64,000 bases of DNA from Ancylostoma caninum. Its lineage: Eukaryota > Nematoda > Chromadorea > Rhabditida > Ancylostomatidae. How positions within the stretch are numbered: position 1 is the stretch's first letter; each line of letters opens with the position of its first letter. The translations under genes were made by a program, and so were the position numbers. The notes beneath the pieces are model-generated. The model did not search any database. It saw only the letters and a list, made by a program, of their open reading frames with translations, and was not told where the DNA came from. Of the stretch, positions 60,756 through 64,000 are shown in pieces. The stretch lies in contig JBAJFG010000226.1 of NCBI GenBank assembly GCA_037903475.1, positions 124,001 to 188,000 of the forward strand, in the 5' to 3' direction.

Positions 60756-61837
60756 CACGTAATCATCCGTTTATAGTTGATTGGATACACAATGTCATGC
60801 CTTCATATTCAGAGGCTTTTACTCTTTGATAGTGCAAAAGCTTTCTCGAATCGAACGAATGTCGTGACTGTACAATCGCTGCGAAAATCAGCAGGGGATG
60901 CGACAATAGCATCCAACAGATGAGGCGACCCCATAGGTCCAGCCTCCCCCAGCTTCCGAGACGCTGCTGCTCTCGCACAACCAACCCTCTTCTTCTGTGG
61001 AGTTCCCTGGGACGTCGCAACAGTGGAAGGCTGGTTTTCCTGCTGCGTACATTGTGCAGCCTGAAAGCTCGTAAACACTCCCTCACTCCTATGCGGTGAG
61101 ACCGCCAGCGAAGGTGATGAAACCACTAACTCGTGCACGCGGGAGAGCCAGCACTGACGAAATTGCGGGTCCCGAAACGAACGTGTCTGCGTCCATGGAA
61201 ATCGGCCATTTCGCCCCACAGTCTGCGCCTCAAGATTGCGGTGTCTATGAGTGCCGCCCCGTATCTCTACCCGCTCTAGCCCCCTTACGGCGCTTTGTTT
61301 AATACTCTTCTTAAAACCAGACGGAAAGCTGCAAAATCCCCATGGGACCCTCTCAAGCTGCATAATCCCCATGGGACCTCAATAACGAGAGGTGTGCAAA
61401 GAGCACATCCTACATAAGGAAGCTGAGTGAATCCTATCGCTACGGCCTCCCACTCATCCTTTCGAAGCGATTCACGTCCAGCGTTCCAAGACTGAGTGCA
61501 GTTACTGACAAAGCTCCATCAGAGGGGCTTCTCTGCTCCGTACATTGCTGCTATGCAGCGTCCAATCGTTGTAAACACTGTCTCGCTCGAAGAGCTCGAG
61601 AACGCTAGCCGCTGGTCCCATCGCGAAATCTCGAATGCACCCGACTTCCACCACGTCTATGCACCTATGGCGAAACATCGGCCGAATGCCTCATCAGCTT
61701 CGCATCCTCGCGGGGCACAGTCTATAACTGAGTCTCACGGCTAGAGCATGCGATCACGTGCTATTCCCCCTACGCCTGCGCTCTGCAAAATTTTGTTGCA
61801 CTACCATGATTTATATAATAGGATATATTATATAATA
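60756..61837. other. Unassigned region with two ORFs
   Basis: Open frames of 188 codons (minus, 60809-61372) and 82 codons (plus, 61496-61744) show no recognised domain. A 30-bp direct repeat (ATCCCCATGGGACC) occurs at about 61338-61377. Words such as CGTACATTG and GTAAACACT..CTC recur between 61045-61085 and 61540-61590 in opposite or shifted contexts, so older duplication is possible. I cannot say whether either ORF is an exon. Confidence 0.3.
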
Positions 61838-62752
61838 CTAGGTTGAGGAATTATGAATGTCCGTTTGGCCTTCAAATTAAAAGCACTACCACGACAATAT
61901 TACAAGAGCTCCATACAAGGAGTATTTCCCAAATTGTTACATGACTCTCCTACTTCCTCCATGAAATGAACGAGTGCCCTCTCCGTGACAAAATCGCAGC
62001 GCTTTAAGACGCCGTAGCGACCAACTCAAATTTTAGCTCCACTGCAGTTTTTAAAGTTCTTCCCCTTCAATGAACGCTGCATTGGCAGGAACAGGTGCCA
62101 GTCTGATAGTGCCAATCCTGGACTAGGAGGCGGGTGGGGCAGGGCATCCCATCCTTATTTTTTGGTTCTCTTCTAGGTCATTTTCACGATGTGTCGTTCT
62201 GACCATGTCGTGGATAAGTTTTGTAGCCGCTGTTCTGATACCATGAAATGGAGTTCTTGTCCAAGCGGTTCAATATTGCGGAGAGGGATCAGCACTAAAC
62301 TTGTGACTACTAATCATCATTCTTGAATGAGGCGTTCCTTTAATATCTTACCTCAAATACAGTGTCACCTTCCGTTCGTGACTGTCGGGTTTACTTGTCG
62401 GAATAGGCCACTGTGCGTCGCTGAGCAGGAATGGTTTTTTGTTTGCATGTTCAAAGCACACTGTTCTATTATCTGACACTATGACGACTTTAAAGAGTGG
62501 CGACTCTTCACACGGCAGAGAAGGATTTGGCCGATGGCGGCTCGCGCACTTACCATGTCCGCCTTGAGTAGGTGCGCTACCAATTAAAAATAGTTTTTCA
62601 AAAGTAAAAAATTGTAGGATACCAAACAAATCATATATTTTCTGAAGCGCGATGAAGTGAATACACATGCCCTGCCAAAAATAGTGACTGTGTGGAAAAT
62701 AGAGGGGGAAAAGAAAACGAACGCAGCGGACATCTATAATTCCTCAACCTAA
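61838..62752 (-). mobile_element. Decayed mariner, shortened
   Basis: 915 bp flanked by TA (61836-61837, 62753-62754). Ends CTAGGTTGAGGAATTATGAA and, inverted, TTAGGTTGAGGAATTATAGA. Minus-strand transposase remnants: SDNRTVCFEHANKK followed by KPDSHERKVTLYL (62348-62500) and, further left, a HPPPSPGLALSDWHLF-like stretch corresponding to the mariner HPPYSPDLAPSDYHLF motif around the third catalytic Asp. Frames are broken and the N-terminal part is missing. Confidence 0.85.
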
Positions 62753-62805
62753 TATATATTAGCTAAAATACTTCCTAACAGAAAGCAGGTTTCAAGTTTG
62801 CGTTG

Positions 62806-63345
62806 ATGATGCCCTTTCCTCCATATGATGGATTTCTAGTGGAATACCTCAGGGTGCAGTGTTATCCCCAATTCTATTCTATATACACCTGCGAGCTTCC
62901 AGATATTATCACACTATCACACTTCCAGACAAAAGCTATAGGATGTATCGCATTTGCTGATGATTTGAAAATATACAACTGCATAGTCACAGCAAGCGAC
63001 AACATTCGCCTGTAGATGCTGTTGCGGCTTGGTCCAATGAATGGAAACTTCCGTTGTCGAAACAAAACAACAGATACTACATGGGGTCAGAACAATCCCA
63101 TACTAACATACAGCCTTTGTTCAGAACCTGCCTCTGAAGCATCAGAAATCACTGACCTTGGCTACATCATAGATGAAAACCTTTGGCAATTACTGTAGAA
63201 AAACCAGGGCAAAAGCAACGAGACAGATTTACTAGCTTTTCAAAGTCCCCCAACCGAAAATGCAATGATGATGATTAATGCTCACAACACCTATGTGAGA
63301 CCAATAATGGAAAACGGAATCATCATTTTCAATCCCTTCAATCCT
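62806..63345 (+). pseudogene. CR1/Jockey-type reverse transcriptase fragment
   Basis: In successive frames the plus strand reads SSGIPQGAVLSPILFYI (from 62833), then IAFADDLKIYN (about 62945-62980) with the catalytic F-A-D-D, then DAVAAWSNEWKLPLSKQ (about 63008-63060), and NTYVRPIMENGIIIFNP (63286-63336). This order is the palm-to-thumb part of CR1/Jockey/LINE-type RT. At least two frameshifts and missing 5' and endonuclease parts make it a dead fragment. It is a different clade from the RTE at 43642. Confidence 0.8.
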
Positions 63346-63630
63346 TATCCCCCTCTGCCCCACTTCTGGACGCCGGCGCACCCTTATCACCGCTCTGAAC
63401 CCGTCTCCCCCACTTCTGGGCGCCGGCGCACACTTATCATCGTTTTGGTGCCGTCTCTCCCAATTCTGGGCGACGGCGCACCCTTATCACAGCAGTGGAC
63501 CCGCAAGAAGTCTGCTACAAACCTCGAAATATGATTGGAATAGGATAACCGCCCTACTCTCTCTTCAAAACAGAAAGAACAAATTTCGTGACACACAGAC
63601 ACACACACACTTACACACAGAATAAGCCCG
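63346..63630. repeat. Minisatellite CTTCTGGGCGCCGGCGCACC and CA-rich microsatellite
   Basis: Three units of about 50 bp (CCCACTTCTGG(A/G)CGCCGGCGCACCCTTATCAC with variation) at 63355-63505. They are followed by ATTGGAATAGGATAACCGCC and ACACACAGACACACACACAC. The same arrangement in inverse is at 43190-43400. Confidence 0.8.
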
Positions 63631-64000
63631 TTATTATAAGTCATGATGTTGGATCGAATGATTCCATGACGCAACCTCTCTGAACGTTCTGGCCGAGGTG
63701 GATCCGCGGTACGCCCGAGGTGGGGAGTCGGTTCACCACACCGGGGATGTGCGGATCCACCATGGATGGATTGCGGGTTCACCATGTGCGGGTCCACCGC
63801 GAGCATGTGCGGGCATAGCGCGAGAGTGACGTCACTCCCTTTTGTCCACCGCGGGCACAAAGCCTTTTGGCCGCTTGCCTTGTACATTAAGATCGAGGCT
63901 GAATCTGCAGACTTTGCTTCCGCTGCGGAGGAGAACGTGGTCGAACCAATCAAAAAAAAACGTGGCCGAACCCGAGCTTGTCCGCTGTAGCAAAAGCGCT
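63631..64000. other. Right window edge, short GC-rich repeats
   Basis: Contains repeated words GTGCGGRTCCACC and GGTTCACCA (63700-63810), apparently a degenerate minisatellite, then unassigned sequence. A 74-codon ORF at 63766-63990 has no recognised homology. Confidence 0.4.

Overview
The window looks like nuclear DNA from a strongylid (clade V, hookworm-type) nematode. The evidence is short exons with long repeat-filled introns, a nematode-type telomeric repeat (TTAGGC) inside an intron, a complete RTE retrotransposon, a BEL/Pao element primed by tRNA-Gly, mariner/Tc1/hAT/Helitron debris, and a phosphoglucomutase gene. The species assignment is inference.

Left part (1-23 kb): two protein genes, both on the minus strand. 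The first (1443-5162, incomplete) encodes a Ser/Lys-rich protein of unknown function with YxPTP-type motifs and weak resemblance to N-terminal regions of REXO1/PQE-1-like proteins. The second (7752-23218) is a complete 16-exon phosphoglucomutase (PGM1 type, 567 residues). All its exons can be joined in frame. Its introns host a decayed mariner, a Helitron, several MITEs and a head-to-head telomeric repeat.

Middle part (24-43.6 kb): a four-level nest of transposons. A hAT-type MITE (27561-28670) sits in a Ty3/gypsy element (27222-32813). That sits in the 5' LTR of a deleted BEL/Pao element (26950-37395), which sits in a Tc1-like element (26358-39602). Target-site duplications support the levels. 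MITEs, hairpins and a degenerate 26-30 bp repeat block follow.

Right part (43.6-64 kb): a full-length RTE retrotransposon with a 13-bp target duplication (43642-47048), a fold-back element carrying tRNA-like sequence (47678-49126), a second Helitron (49502-50457), a 1 kb TIR element, an inverted-duplication complex (55.4-56.4 kb), and a large GC-rich minisatellite (main block 57.16-60.49 kb). The minisatellite has 60/55-bp units and leaves all three plus-strand frames open over long distances. A decayed mariner (61838-62752), a CR1/Jockey-type RT fragment and minisatellite debris close the window.

No CRISPR, rRNA gene or convincing intact tRNA was seen. Apart from PGM1 and the incomplete first gene, almost everything is mobile or repetitive DNA. 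Exon boundaries were read by eye from GT/AG sites, reading frame and protein similarity known to me; no alignment was run.
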